This document shows positions 11,336-23,439 of a DNA stretch of 64,000 nt, in pieces. This DNA is from Hypericum androsaemum. Its lineage: Eukaryota; Streptophyta; Magnoliopsida; Malpighiales; Hypericaceae. Positions within the stretch are counted from its first letter, which is position 1; each line of letters begins with the position of its first letter. Location of the stretch: positions 17,507,495-17,571,494 of the forward strand of contig OZ023189.1 in assembly GCA_963995505.1 (NCBI GenBank), written 5' to 3'. Under the pieces are notes generated by a model, which worked only from the letters and a program-made list of their open reading frames with translations, did not search any database and was not told where the DNA came from. The translations under genes and the position numbers were made by a program.

Positions 11336-14300
11336 GGAGAAGGAGATGGCGTCGATGGCGGCTTCATGTCCTCGTACCTACGTTGGTAGAAGATGACAAG
11401 ATTAACTCAAAGATCATCAAGGCAATCTGTGGTCTTATGTACAAAATTTGTTCTAATGACTCTGTAAATTAGGCTCACATGGCGTAAGGTGAAAGTGGTC
11501 TTGGTTTTGGTTCGATATGTTGCGGTTCCTCGGTCTTGGATGGCGTTGGAGGAGGGTTATCTTCCACCTGTGGCCCTCCATCTGCGGAAGTTGCTGACGG
11601 GATGGGTGCCCCGTTTGGTGCTGTAGGCGAAGGCGAGGCCGGTGGCTTGAGATCTTCGTATCTAGGATGACAATGCCAGATGAGGGTGAAGCGAGAAAGA
11701 GTTTGGTGTTCAAAGTTTTTTGGCTCTGTTAGGAAGATTAACAAATCCTGATACGTACCCTTGAAAGGGTGAGTTGCCGTTCTTCGATGCCTGAGGAGGG
11801 ATAGCATTGTCTTCACTATCAGTAGCTGTTTCCTTCGCGGAATTGTTGCTTCCTATTGTTGGCGAGGATGTTTCTGGTGCTGGTGGAGGACTTGGAGCTA
11901 CTTCTTTGGGACCACTTGCTGTTGGGCTCGGGGAGCTAGGCGGCTTCAAGTCCTCGTATCTACCAAAACATGTCAGATGTGTGATGAGTTTATTTATCTT
12001 AATGTGGAAGGCAGGTTTCGAGGAAGATGGCTTACGCGGCGTAAGCTGAAAGAGGTCTTGAAATCTTAGCTTCTGGTTGTATTTCGGCAGTTGCAGGTAC
12101 CACCTCCGGTGATGCAGTCTCTATTTCTGGTGGAGGGCTTGAAGCTACTGCTTTGGGACCGCTTGCTGTTGGACTCGGGGAGCTAGGCGGCTTCAAGTCC
12201 TCATATCTACCAAAACATGTCAGATATAGGATGAGTTTACAATGAAGATCAAGCCACTTGATTAGACAACATTATTATTCTCCAAGACAAGATTTTACAC
12301 CTAGATGCATGCTAATGAATAGAAGTCCGGGCTAGCTCGTGAACTTCTATAGTTGTCTGAACTAGAGTAATTTTTGTTCTCGTCCTCAAGAACCGAGTTG
12401 GATATCGAAGTCACTCACGCAGTGTAAGGAGAGAGTGGTGTTGGTTCTATAGATTTTGCTTCCGCTGGTTCCTCGACAATGGGAGAGCTGGAAGCTTCAG
12501 GAACAACGTTCACAGGAGGTTCCGAATCAACAGAAGCTGGAGGCTTAGGAGAAGCTGCAGTCATTGGCTGATCTTCTGTAACTAATTCCTGGCAACACAA
12601 GAAAGGCGACTCGGGCTAATTGCAGTACCTCGCTGGCTCTTGAATCAAATTCATTTAAGCATTTACTTGGACAGTAACTAAAATGCTTACTGTCCTTCAT
12701 GAAGGAGATAACGGATTATACCTGTGGTAAAACGCGCTGAGCTGGTATTTTCTCAAGAAGCTTATCCATGGGAGTCAATGGAGCAGTCGTTTCTGCAATT
12801 GCTTCCACTACTTTACAGTAAGATAGCCGACGGTTTTTCGCCATAAAAGCTATGAGTTCTGCAATCTGAAACATAGTTACACAATTTTAGTTGAAGCCAA
12901 ACCCACCAGATCATACATTCAAATTATCATTTTAGGGGTGATGATACGTTTATGGAAGGGCAAGAATTAGCACACTTCACATTAATCTTCAAGAACCTAA
13001 ATATAAAGCCAGAAGAAGCTAAGGAGCTCAAGAAACTGAATGTACAACTGCTTTTCGGCTCTTTTTCAGTAGTCTTGCGATCAACACTCTGCATTTCTTA
13101 TGAGCGAGAATAATGTCACATTCCGTCTGCATCTTAGAAACGGGAAGAAAGTACCTGAAGATTTGACACCTGACCACCAAAAAGCAAATCTTCCTCCGAA
13201 AGGAGGAGATTGTGGGTTTCTTTGTAAGCATCGGTAGGCCGCTCCATTCCTCCGGGTCTCACTATCTGAAAGACAAATATTGTGAAGGACTTTATGTGTT
13301 AAGCAAAAGAGAACACAGAAATCCGGCCTTGCATACTGCATATAGTTCACTGGAATATCGGCAAGAGCTTACAGTGTAAGGAACACCGCTGGCTATGAGT
13401 GCCTCTTCAGCCTTCCTCTTCCATACCAGAACACCCCAAAACAAGCTTTAGCAACAAAGTAAGAGCAATGTGAATAAGCCAACTCTAGATATGGGTAGCA
13501 ATAGGTAATATTTTGCTCCAAATCCGAGAAACTTACTTGAGGATAGCTGCGGGAAATCCAATTTTGTTCGTGCCCAAGGACGAAACCATTATGAAATGCT
13601 TGACTTTTGCAACTCTTGCTGCACGAGCAACAGCACTCAAAAATGTCCTCCTTCCAAATAGTTGCTTTAGAAATTCACCTCTATGCTTGCCGAAAACTTA
13701 CACGCATCGACGAGGTTTTTGGTAGCCATGTAGTCAATTCTGTAAGGCCCTGTGACATCAAACACCTCCTTCTCGCTAGCTCCAATGCAGCACAGAACCA
13801 CAGATGCATTGCCTAATGCTGATCTGATCTGATTCGGTTTCTCCAAGTCACATTCAACGATTTCGAGCCTTTCTACAGCTGACCTACAGACCCAAGAGTG
13901 CACGTTACTACTACATATGCCAGTTCTTTATTGACTGAAATTGAATGCATCAAAGTCTTCTATACATAATGTGATCTAAAAGTTCCAATCAATAAGCGAA
14001 GAAGATGCATCATTTCCTTACGCTGAGAACCTTCAACCTCGGGCTTCATCTGCTTAACACTCTGGTCAAAAAGGAGAAGTTGTTTAGCACTTGCTTCATC
14101 TAGAGACATCAGCAGGATCTAGATTCTATACCTCAACAAGACTTCCGGCTCGCTGGGCGCTCCTGACTCCAGCTCTAACTCGAAACCCGAGTTTAAGGAG
14201 CTCCCTAAGATTAAAAAAAAAAAAAGAGTTACAACCTTTAAGAATGCACAAACACTTGACAGTTTAGTTACTAGATAAAAGGACAAAGTTAAGATTGATC

Positions 14301-15134
14301 ACCTCACTGCTCGTGATCCAACTTTACCAGTAGCACCAGCAACAAAAGCAAGGTTCTCATCCTTGACTTCCCCGACGATCGTCCCAACGGACTGTGAGCT
14401 AGCTTTCGGTGTAACTGGGGAATGGTAGACAGAAACATGCATGCCTTCAATCTCTTTGTAAATAATGCTTCTAATGCAAAAGATAAAATGGTTTCATTGA
14501 ATTGCCTATCACAATCATCATCATTCACACACACGTGCAGTTATAAACAATCCCGCCACACACACGTGCAACTAACAATGTGTTAATCTCGACACGTACC
14601 CTCGCAGCTAAGTTCAATCCTCCAATATTCATATGGCTCTAAACAAATTATTAGTGTAACTCCCCGTGATCTGACCGACTGTCTCCACAGACCAACACGG
14701 GTGAAAAACTTCCCAGGAGGTCACCCATCCTGATCCTACTCCCGGCCAAACGCGTTTAACCTTGGAATTCTCTCAGGATGTGTGCCAGAAAAGAAGGTGC
14801 ACCTTGTTAATATGGATAGTACCAATCAAATCACTTAAGGCATTTCAGATAGTACATATCATTTACGGAGTATCATAATTAGCCAATGAATTCACTCATC
14901 AACCAAGTACCCATTTCCTGAAAAGCTAAAAACTCGAGGAATTCTCCAAGTTTGTTTACCTGAAGCTTGAGCCTTGGCATCAAGAATCTTGAGCTTCCTG
15001 CCAAGAGAAAAGCTACTTAAACAAGGAACCCTTAGTGCCTGACCAAACACAGAGCTCCTTTCGAGGTTCCCAGTTCTGGGAAAAAGGGTAGACGCCGTGG
15101 CTATGGTGGATGAGTGCAAGGAACATCTCTCCAT
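11336..15134 (-). CDS. TIC62: TIC62-like plastid protein with FNR-binding repeats (14 exons)
   Basis: Chloroplast NAD(P)-binding protein that tethers ferredoxin-NADP reductase (FNR) and has been linked to the inner-envelope TIC complex. Exons (minus): 15134-14960, 14414-14303, 14204-14132, 14061-14022, 13883-13702, 13618-13537, 13445-13373, 13265-13155, 12865-12722, 12598-12419, 12206-12036, 11959-11759, 11661-11479, 11377-11336, about 589 residues. The N terminus is a Ser/Arg-rich transit peptide. Rossmann motif GATGKVG lies near residue 85, then FDVTGPYRIDYMATKNLVDA, SLGTNKIGFPAAIL and VRPGGMERPTDAYKETHN, as in NmrA-like/atypical SDR domains. The C terminus carries tandem Pro/Ser-rich repeats, about one per exon: YEDLKPPSSPSP twice, YEDLKPPASPSP, and a final short YEDMKPPSTPSPSPKK. 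Each repeat begins at a GC|A or GG|A splice junction. One base is missing between exons 4 and 5 in my model (see findings). A Cassandra-like 5S sequence sits in intron 1. Confidence 0.93.
14655..14790 (-). mobile_element. Cassandra-type (5S rRNA-like) LTR fragment in TIC62 intron 1
   Basis: The reverse complement of about 14690-14775 follows plant 5S rRNA closely: CCAAGGTTAAACGCG, GGGAGTAGGATCAGGATGGG and TGACCTCCTGGGAAGT match the 5S 3' half. An LTR-like start, TGTAACTCCC, begins at 14655. 5S-derived sequence inside a short LTR is the signature of Cassandra TRIM elements. The far end of the LTR is unclear and no second LTR was seen, so this is probably a solo LTR or fragment. ATTAG occurs at 14650-14654 and again at 14878-14882, but I could not fix the right end to make it a target duplication. 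Confidence 0.7.
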
Positions 15135-15853
15135 TGCTTCAGGATCAGTTTTGGTCCGGATGATTATTTCTGAACAGCAGCTTTTTTATCTGTTTGCTTT
15201 GGTTTCTTTTACACTTGGCGGATGTAGCAACTTCCACACAACGTTTGGATTTGGATATGATGGGTCCCTTGAGAATCTTCGATATTTGAGGCTGTGGCTA
15301 ACTGGCTTTGGTTGTTCGTTTGGCCATGTTTTATGCCCTCCTTGTAAAATCTAAGTAAATTCTAACATACTATTTAGAGCGAATTGAACATCTGATATGT
15401 TGTGTTTGCACGAGTCATTTGAAAACACTAGTTGGGCCCAAAATAAATATAGAAGATTCTCAACTACTTATTATCTTACAATTTTGGGTTGGATATAAAC
15501 ATTTTAACAAATTGAACTCGAAATCTGACAAAAATATCCTAATAAATATTTAATATTGTTGTATTTCACTCAAGATTTATTGATTAAAAATCCTCTCAAT
15601 ACTTAATACATGTGATTGTTAGTATTAGAGAGCAATAATTATAGACAACAAAGATTTATGTGTAGGTTCTTTTGGAACCCACGTGGTTATGGAAGTATGA
15701 TGCGTACACTAATTTTACTTATGATTGTAACATTTTTCTATCAAATTTTTAAGTAATTGCATTTTCACAACTCCAACTCACAATTTTTTATTAGTTAATG
15801 TAAGTGGTAGCTGGACGTGATTTTATCATGCAGTGCCATTGACATTTAGTAGG
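15135..15853. other. TIC62 upstream region
   Basis: Sequence 5' of the TIC62 start. The first 220 bp are less AT-rich and probably include the 5' UTR and promoter. The remainder is AT-rich and includes a dispersed AATAAATATTTAATATTG-type motif at about 15540. No gene was found. Confidence 0.4.
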
Positions 15854-16594
15854 CAATTGGGTGGGATTTTTTCTGAAATGGGTAAAAAAACATACATATT
15901 TTCTCTAAATAGGCAAAAAATTATACATATTTTTTAAATAGGTTGAAAGATTATTTAATATTAAAATATTTTGAAGGAGGCGCTCTGTATATTGTCAGGG
16001 CACCTCCACTTAATTTTACTGTACACATGTCGGGAGATGAAAAAAAAAAATATATATATATATAATTTTTATTATTATTTTGTTTCGAATAAAAATTTAT
16101 CGATATCGAATTTAATCGTTGTATCGTAAATTTATCTCTAAATTTATCGATATATATTATTTTAGAATAATGCGAGTAGAGATAAATATTTATTCATGAA
16201 TTTAATCGATAAATTTAGGAATAAAAAATAATTAGTTGGAGGTGCCAACTTGTTGTGGCGCCTCCTTTATCACCCAAAAAAATTAAGAAAAAGTCCACTT
16301 TAGTACCCTGTGGTATCGACCAAAATTACTTTAGTACCCTGTGGTAAAAAACTGACCAATCGAGTCATACTTATTCTAATTAACATCAAAAAGGTCCTCG
16401 GACAGCTGCCCGGAGCTGCCCGGACCCGCCCGAACCCTGCCCGGACTACGTGGCCAGCCACGTCACCAAAACTTGATGACTTGGGCAATTTTAAATAATC
16501 TTTCAACCTATTTAAAAAATATGTATAACTTTTTATCTATTTAAAAAATATATATATATTTTTTGTTCATTTCAGAAAAAATCTCCAATTGGGT
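15854..16594. mobile_element. Mutator-like MITE with 9-bp target duplication
   Basis: The direct repeat CAATTGGGT flanks the element (15854-15862 and 16586-16594). The element body, 15863-16585 (723 bp), has inverted ends of about 105 bp. The left end GGGATTTTTTCTGAAATG matches the complement of the right end CATTTCAGAAAAAATCTC. Inward pairing continues through AAATAGGTTGAAAGATTATT. A 9-bp duplication with long TIRs is the Mutator/MULE pattern. The interior has a second inverted pair (GGAGGCGC.../...GCGCCTCC) and two copies of TACCCTGTGGT, and no transposase. Confidence 0.85.
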
Positions 16595-16925
16595 TACCAT
16601 ACATATTATTCTCCGTCAATTAACCAAGACTTGGGCAATTTTTTAGAAGAAAAATGAGAAAACAATAGTAAAAGGCTAACTTTTAACGACCAATATTTAA
16701 GGTATGGGAATACTGACGGTGGGTTGTATTTTTTTTTTATAAACGAGGGTTAAAAGAATTTCCAAGTCTAACCGGTTGTATTTTGTTGACCCAACTTGCA
16801 TATTATACGGGTCAACGCTCGTATGGCACATATCCGAACCAATAGTAATACAAGCCAGCTTTAATTAATTAATAAAAAGATTCAAAGGGGAATTGGTCGA
16901 TTGTCCTTGTGGCTGTTGATGTAAT

Positions 16926-17485
16926 TAAGGGTGAGCGTTCTGTTCGATCTGACCCGATTTGATCCGAACCGTTAGATCTGAAATTCAAAAAGTAAGAAAA
17001 CAAAGACCCGAATCAGACCATTCATTCTCCAGATTCAAACCCAATCTGAACCAAAAATTTTGGTTTGGGTCCGATCCAGACCCATTACCCGAACAAAATA
17101 TGTGCTCGTCTTTTCTCTTACACGCCTATTCGGATGTGCACGCCTATGTCTTAAGATATTATGAGCAATTCAAAAAAATTCAAAGTAATCTACTTACTCT
17201 AATCATAATCTCGGTACGGATTATGAGAACTATTTTCTTAAATAGAGGGGTGGCTTATTAGGTCAAGAGGTAGGGTATTTGGGTAGAGTATGATTAATTA
17301 AAAAATTATGGTTTAGTCCGGATCTTTGCGGTTCTTTACAAAGAGATCCAGACCGAACCCGAGAACCATTTTGCTTAACAAATCTGACCCGAACCAAATT
17401 AAATATTTTTTGGTCCGGTTTGGAACCAAAATTTTGGTTCGGATTGGGGCGGTTCTACGATTTTTGATTTTTTTGCTCGCCCCTA
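16926..17485. mobile_element. hAT-like MITE with degenerate ends
   Basis: The left end TAAGGGTGAGCG resembles the complement of the right end, TAGGGGCGAGCA, which fits hAT-type termini. Inside, both arms are rich in inverted GACCCGAACC/GGTTCGGATT strings that fold on each other. The flanking 8-mers GATGTAAT and CATGTACC match only partly, so the target duplication has decayed or the boundary is off by a base. There are no coding sequences. Confidence 0.5.
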
Positions 17486-19348
17486 CATGTACCAACTGCC
17501 AAAATATATCGATAATTTTTTCATCAGAATACATCAACTTTGAATTGGTAATTCGAAAGAAGTTAGATTAACCGGTGAAATTAATAGGTGAGAAAGGCAT
17601 TAATTAAGAGGTTTAAATTTAAATTCTTCAAAATACAATAGTGTTAAATAATTGTGATTCAAACTTGGATCATCGGCCTAACGATTACGTGAATTTCATA
17701 TGATATTTAAAAATTAGTAACTTGAACAATGGATCAAATGCTCTCATCATCGTCCCTTCTACCTATAAACAGTGCTAACGAAACTACCAAGTCAATGGAT
17801 ATATTGCAGGATATCTTAGAGCACAATTTTTTAATTAAATAAGAAACTAAAGTTAAGCTTTTTGATCCTATGGTCACATTAGTGCCTCATTTTCCAAACG
17901 GAAAATTAATGTGCGGCGCCTAGACTAAACGTGATAGTTGGCAATAGTCTAAAGCAATTATTTTTAGGTTTCTCCTTGGCCAAAATTTCGACCAATTTGT
18001 TGCTAATTACCAGGAATTGGATAGTTATTTTCAGCTATTTTAACCTTTTTCTTCCTGAAAATAATTGAAAAGTGGGTGTAAAACAGCATCAAAATAACAG
18101 GACAAGTGGGTGGTAAGTTTAGAAATGAAAAAAATTGCACTATCCAGAAACGTTGTAGTCAATCAAGAACTGCCATGTGATTCACATACTTGACTTGAAA
18201 GCTTTGTGTATATTTATTCTTTTGAAAATATTTAATTTTTCGTGGAAACCACCTAGAATCTAAATACTCAACGCGTTCACTAATTTAGTTTTGAGTCGAG
18301 TAGGATATTTGATCAATGATAAAATTCTTTCAATAAATAACTAACATCGATGCATTCTCAAATATTTGAAGTTAAAATATCTTATTGAACTAGAATAATT
18401 TTTCACATATTGATGTAAGTGATTGGTTTGAAAATAATTAATTTCAGACAGCCAGGTGTAACGTTTATTGGGTTTGATTCTTAGGTATCGGCCTAGATGG
18501 TAGGAAGCTTGTGCGACTATAAATTGTCAACTATTTCAACATTAAAAAAATGGTAAATTTCATTTAGCTTCGACTAATATATATATAGATTGCGGCTTCC
18601 TGGTCCCAATATGTGCAATATTTTAATTTTTAGTCTTCTTGTTGAATAATTTTCCAAATACCAATTGATAGTAGACCAATTCCTAGGTCATCTTACCATT
18701 AAATTCGTGTTTTTTTTGCTGGTTGTCTAACGTCTATCCAGTAATTATTCAACTCTACAAGTTGGTTTCGTGTGAACTATGCTATTGAAACTAAGACCCG
18801 CAAACTTCTATTTAGAGTTCAAGTTAATGTAATATTGTTAAATATTTGCTAAAAATATTTTGTTATTGTCTAATTATCTTAGACTAATCAAATTTAGGTT
18901 ATTCAATTAATAAGTATCCATAAATTAGGTGATATAAAAAAATTAAATGCCCGCCACCATTGATAATAAGGTAATTTTTCAAAAGCCACGTTATATAATT
19001 AAATTTCCATTAAATAAACATACTAATATATTTAATTGTTCTCGAACCTACTACCAACCACGATCTGGAATCAATTATTCACAAATGCTCCCACCGTTCC
19101 AAAAAAAAAAATGCTGCCACCGAAATTAGAGATCCCCCCTCCATTAAATGCCAAGATTTTCCTCTCCGTGAGATCTGCGGCAGCCAGCAAAAAAAATATA
19201 AACAAACAATCAACAAGGAACACGAAACAATAAACAATAAACAACAAACAAAATATTAATTTCTAATGGTAGCCAATGTAAGTGGTAAACCTTCTAAAAA
19301 AAATGTAAGTGGTCATACGAATTTTCGGGTTTATGTCTTATGGATATT
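17486..19348. other. AT-rich intergenic sequence
   Basis: About 1.9 kb of AT-rich sequence upstream of HDR. No open frame shows family features and no clear repeat termini were found. One poly-A-rich stretch lies near 19100-19260. Confidence 0.4.
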
Positions 19349-19839
19349 TTTTTTAGGTTAAAGTCTATAATGTGGTTTTGTACTTTGAAACAGAATAATA
19401 TTGTGATTTTAATTTTTTTGACTAGTTTAATGTGGTTTTACCTGATAGTCAAGTAACACCCGCTAATTAAGTCATCTAGGTATCCTGACTCATCATTAAT
19501 TTTATTTGTGTGTCATACTACATACCTAACTTTATCCATGTGTCATGACACTTTACGAATTTTGAGAAAAAAGTACAGACTCAATAGCATTTAGATTGAA
19601 TCTTGACCAATAGGAGATCGCTAGTGTTCAAATCGGGAAATGTTATGCCACACAAATAAAACTAGTGATATGAACTAATGCACATATGAAATTAATGATG
19701 TAACATGATACACGAAAAAAATTCAAGTAATCTAGATTAGAGTGTCACTTGGTTGTAAAATCTATATCAACTGGTCACAGATTTTATAACCACATGATAA
19801 TGATGTGTCAAAATGTGAAATGGACTTTAACCTAAAAAA
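19349..19839. mobile_element. Degenerate TIR (foldback) element
   Basis: A perfect 17-bp inverted repeat bounds about 490 bp: TTTTTTAGGTTAAAGTC at 19349-19365 and its complement at 19823-19839. Weaker pairing continues inward (TGTGGTT, CAAGTGACA/CAAGTAACA). No clear flanking duplication was seen. The ends resemble those of the larger element at 49245-50453 (GTAAAAGTC... TGTGGTTTT), so both may belong to one superfamily. Confidence 0.5.
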
Positions 19840-20126
19840 TTAGAAGAGTCGTATTTAAATATAGTCTAACAGTATTCAAATTTTACTAAAAAAACAACCA
19901 ACAAAATATACACAAAAAAAGTTAATAGTCGCCAAAAATTCAACTTAAAAAATATATAAAACATGGAACACAAGATGGATCCGCTCCCCGCCAAATAAAA
20001 CGCCCATTCCTCCTGGGTCAATGTACTCCCCATCCTCTCCAACTTGAAGAAGCCGACCGTTCTCTCTCTAACTTGCGCCACTAACCTTCTCTCTCTCTGT
20101 ACCTGCTCCGGTCTTCTTCGGACCAT

Positions 20127-23100
20127 ATGGCGGTCTCCCTCAACCTGGGCCGGGTCTACCTTCGACCCGAGATCATCTCCCCGGCGACCCCGGACTTCTC
20201 CTCCAAGGCCCGGCTGAGGCCCGTCACAGTCCGGTGCTCTGCCGGCGCGGACTCCGGCGCCGGTACGGTGGCCGCGGACTCGGATTTCGACCCGAAGGTG
20301 TTCCGGCACAACTTGACCCGGAGCAAGAACTACAATCGGAAAGGGTTCGGGCACAAGCAAGAGACCCTCCAGCTCATGAACCGCGAGTACACTAGTAAGT
20401 AGTACCCATCCCAATTTTAATTGGGTTTTGGCTTGTTGGGTTAGTGAGAAAAGAGGTAAAGATCGAGTCTTTGTGAGTAATCCCCATAAAGACTCCAACT
20501 TTATTGGGTTTTTGCTTGTTGGGTTCGTGAGGAAAGAGGTAAAGTTCGAGTCTTTGGGAGTCTACTTGGGGGTACACCTCCATAAAGACTCCAACTTTAT
20601 TGGGTTTGGGTTTATTGGGTTTTGGTTTGTTGGGTTGGTGAGAAAAGAGGTAAAGATCAAATCTTTTGGAGTATGTAAGTGAGTATTATCTAAAGACTCT
20701 TAACTTCAATGGGGTTTTAATTGTTGTGTTATTGCTGAGGAAAGAGTTAAAGATTGAATCTCTGTGATGATTAGGTGATATCATAAAGACCTTGAAGGAG
20801 AACGGGAACAGCTACACATGGGGGAATGTAACGGTGAAGCTGGCCGAGTCTTACGGGTTCTGTTGGGGAGTGGAAAGAGCGGTGCAGATTGCTTACGAGG
20901 CCAGGAAACAGTTCCCTTCTGAGAAGATTTGGATTACAAATGAGATCATCCACAACCCGACTGTTAATAAGGTCTGTCTAGGCGGAAAGTTGGCAAGTTA
21001 TTTATTGATCTTTTTATTTTTGGGTCTTTGAAGTGTGTTTCGTTTGTGCTGCTTTGGGATGGAAGTGCTGAGCTTTTATGAATTTGGAGTTGGTTAATTC
21101 GGATGCAAGTTTGATGGGTCAGTTGTGTCACGTGTGACTATCCTTAATAGATGTGTCTGATGCGTGATTCAACATGTCTGTATGTTATAGACTCCGATCA
21201 GACAGCTACTTCATGCCGTTTAGTTCATGTCAGACGGCGTAATGGGCAGTTGTTTGAGGATAGCTTATAGTCGATAGACTAGGTGAATTTACTTTAAGCT
21301 CTTTCCAGATTTGATGTGGCTGACTAGATTCATCCAAGAAATTCTCTCGCAGTCTGATCCATTCTTGGATTTTTTTTAGAAGGGTCATTCTTGGATTTGG
21401 TAGGAATCTGTTTTCTGAAGGGAAGAAACTTAAACTTGCACACTCTGGTTTGAATTTTGGGAAATAAACCAGTTTGTCTTGACTTGTTGAGAAAAGGGCC
21501 TGATCAAGTCAGCTGTAGTCGTTTTCTGATGAACCGTAAGGGAAGTAAGCTTTTTACAAGTATTTGAGAGCCAAGTAGGATAATTTCTTGGGTGACACTT
21601 TTTTTTTTCTTCTGTTGTTCAATTCAGCGGCTAGAGGATATGGATGTTCAGTACATTCCTGTTGAGGAAGGGCAAAAGCACTTTGAGGTGGTGAACCAAG
21701 GAGATGTCGTCATTTTACCTGCTTTTGGAGCTGCGGTGGATGAAATGTTAACTTTGAGCAACAAGAACGTACAAATTGTTGATACAACATGCCCTTGGGT
21801 GTCTAAGGTAATTACTTTTTTTGTGGAGGGTATCAACTGTTCTAAAATATTTTAGCTTGTCTTCTTTGATTTTGTATGCCCTGAGAGTAAAGTAATTTGT
21901 TCCTGTTTGAAGGTTTGGACAACTGTTGAAAAGCATAAGAAGGGAGATTATACTTCAATTATCCACGGAAAATATTCTCATGAGGAAACTATTGCAACCG
22001 CCTCCTTCGCGGCAAAGTACGTTATTGTGAAGAATATGGCAGAGGTATATGAGTTGTAGGCAAATTACTATTAGTTTCTTTTCATGGCCTGATAGGTCTA
22101 GCTAAGCAGTTTCTCTCATTCCTCTTTCTGGTTCTAAAAAGCTTTGACCCAGTGCAGGCAGTGTATGTTTGTGATTACATTCTTGGGGGCGAACTTGATG
22201 GGTCAAGCTCAACCAAGGAGGCTTTTCTAGAGGTGCAGAAGATTTCAATAATATGCTGAAACTCTATAAATATGCTCATCTTCTGTCGTTTGGTGATTCT
22301 CATTTCAAGAGGGTTGGCTTGTTTCAGAAGTTTAAATATGCAGTTTCTGAGGGGTTTGATCCGGACAAAGACCTGATTAAGGTTGGTATTGCGAATCAAA
22401 CTACAATGCTCAAGGGAGAGACAGAAGAGATTGGTAAGTTTTCATCAGTGACTTGGCTCAAATTTCTTTGCTGGCAGTTTGCTATTTGTGTCATTTTATT
22501 AATACATTATCCTGCAGGAAAACTGGCGGAGAGAACGATGATGCGTAAATATGGTGTTGAAAATGTTAACGATCACTTCATAAGTTTCAACACTATTTGT
22601 GACGCTACTCAGGTATTCCTATGATTTTACTTCTTCACAATGAGCTTCATTTATGCTGCACGGGTTCATGCTTTCAATACTCTTTACTTTCAAGATCGAA
22701 TCATATCCGTGATTTACACTTTGGAGGTTGGATTGGAAAAATGAAACCCTCTTTGACCAATTTCTAGCAAAACTCAAGATAAACATGACCTAAAAGTTGA
22801 ATCTTGCCATGCTGGTTCAGGGGCTCACAGCATGGTTCGTAATTTAGTAACATGCTTCTGCTTTTTCTACAGGAGCGACAAGATGCAATGTACAAGATGG
22901 TTGAGGACAAGATGGACCTTATCTTAGTTGTTGGTGGTTGGAACTCGAGCAACACCTCTCACCTTCAAGAAATTGCCGAACTCCGTGGAATTCCGTCATA
23001 TTGGGTTGACAGCGACAAGAGAATTGGTCCCGGAAACAAAGTCGCTTATAAGTTAATGGTACGTGGAAATGGTTGGATTTCTTTCGTCAACTTACTTTGG

Positions 23101-23439
23101 TTTCTGAACCAAGTTATGTATTCGTCAAATTTCTTCATGATAACAATTTAACTTAACAGCACGGAGAGTTGGTTGAGAAGGAGAACTGGCTACCGGAAGG
23201 CCCTCTGACAATTGGTGTAACATCTGGTGCCTCAACTCCTGACAAGGTAACCCCAGAACTGGCTACTAGATTCATACGTATCCAGTTTTACTTTTTTGGT
23301 TCAGTTTGCAGATGTTTTAACTTAACGTACTCTTCAACCGACCAAACATATGTTGCTAACTGAATCTGAGCAGGCTGTTGAGGATGTGCTGATCAAGGTG
23401 TTCGACATCAAACGCGAAGAAGCCTTGCAACTTGCGTAA
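20127..23439 (+). CDS. HDR: 4-hydroxy-3-methylbut-2-enyl diphosphate reductase (HDR/IspH), 10 exons
   Basis: Last enzyme of the plastid MEP pathway: reduces HMBPP to IPP and DMAPP with a [4Fe-4S] cluster. Exons: 20127-20394, 20775-20971, 21628-21807, 21913-22044, 22158-22232, 22328-22433, 22518-22612, 22873-23058, 23160-23246, 23374-23439. All are in phase and give 463 residues, close to Arabidopsis HDR. The first 40 or so residues form a transit peptide (Arg/Ser-rich, up to RCSAGAD). The plant-specific N-terminal domain ([19 protein letters not shown]) follows. Cluster cysteines are visible at about 119 (FCWGVERA), 210 (DTTCPWVSK) and 347 (NTICDATQ). The active-site His/Glu region is HGKYSHEET (about 233-241). 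The C terminus contains [14 protein letters not shown] 20127 starts the transit peptide and no upstream in-frame ATG fits better. The gene looks intact. Intron 1 carries a tandem array. Confidence 0.98.
20421..20790 (+). repeat. Imperfect tandem array in HDR intron 1
   Basis: Four imperfect copies start at about 20421, 20504, 20600 and 20710 (spacings 83, 96 and 110). Each has TTGGGTTTT-type sequence, then GAGAAAAGAGGTAAAG or GAGGAAAGAGGTAAAG, a GAGTCTTTG-like stretch and ATAAAGACTCCAAC. The fourth copy ends in the exon 2 acceptor, where ATAAAGACC (20781) is coding. The array therefore appears to have arisen by duplication of the intron 1/exon 2 border. Confidence 0.8.

Noticed and set aside
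20127..20498. Minus-strand open frame of 210 codons over HDR exon 1
   Set aside because: It is the antisense shadow of the GC-rich transit-peptide exon. It has no family features, and HDR is certain on plus.
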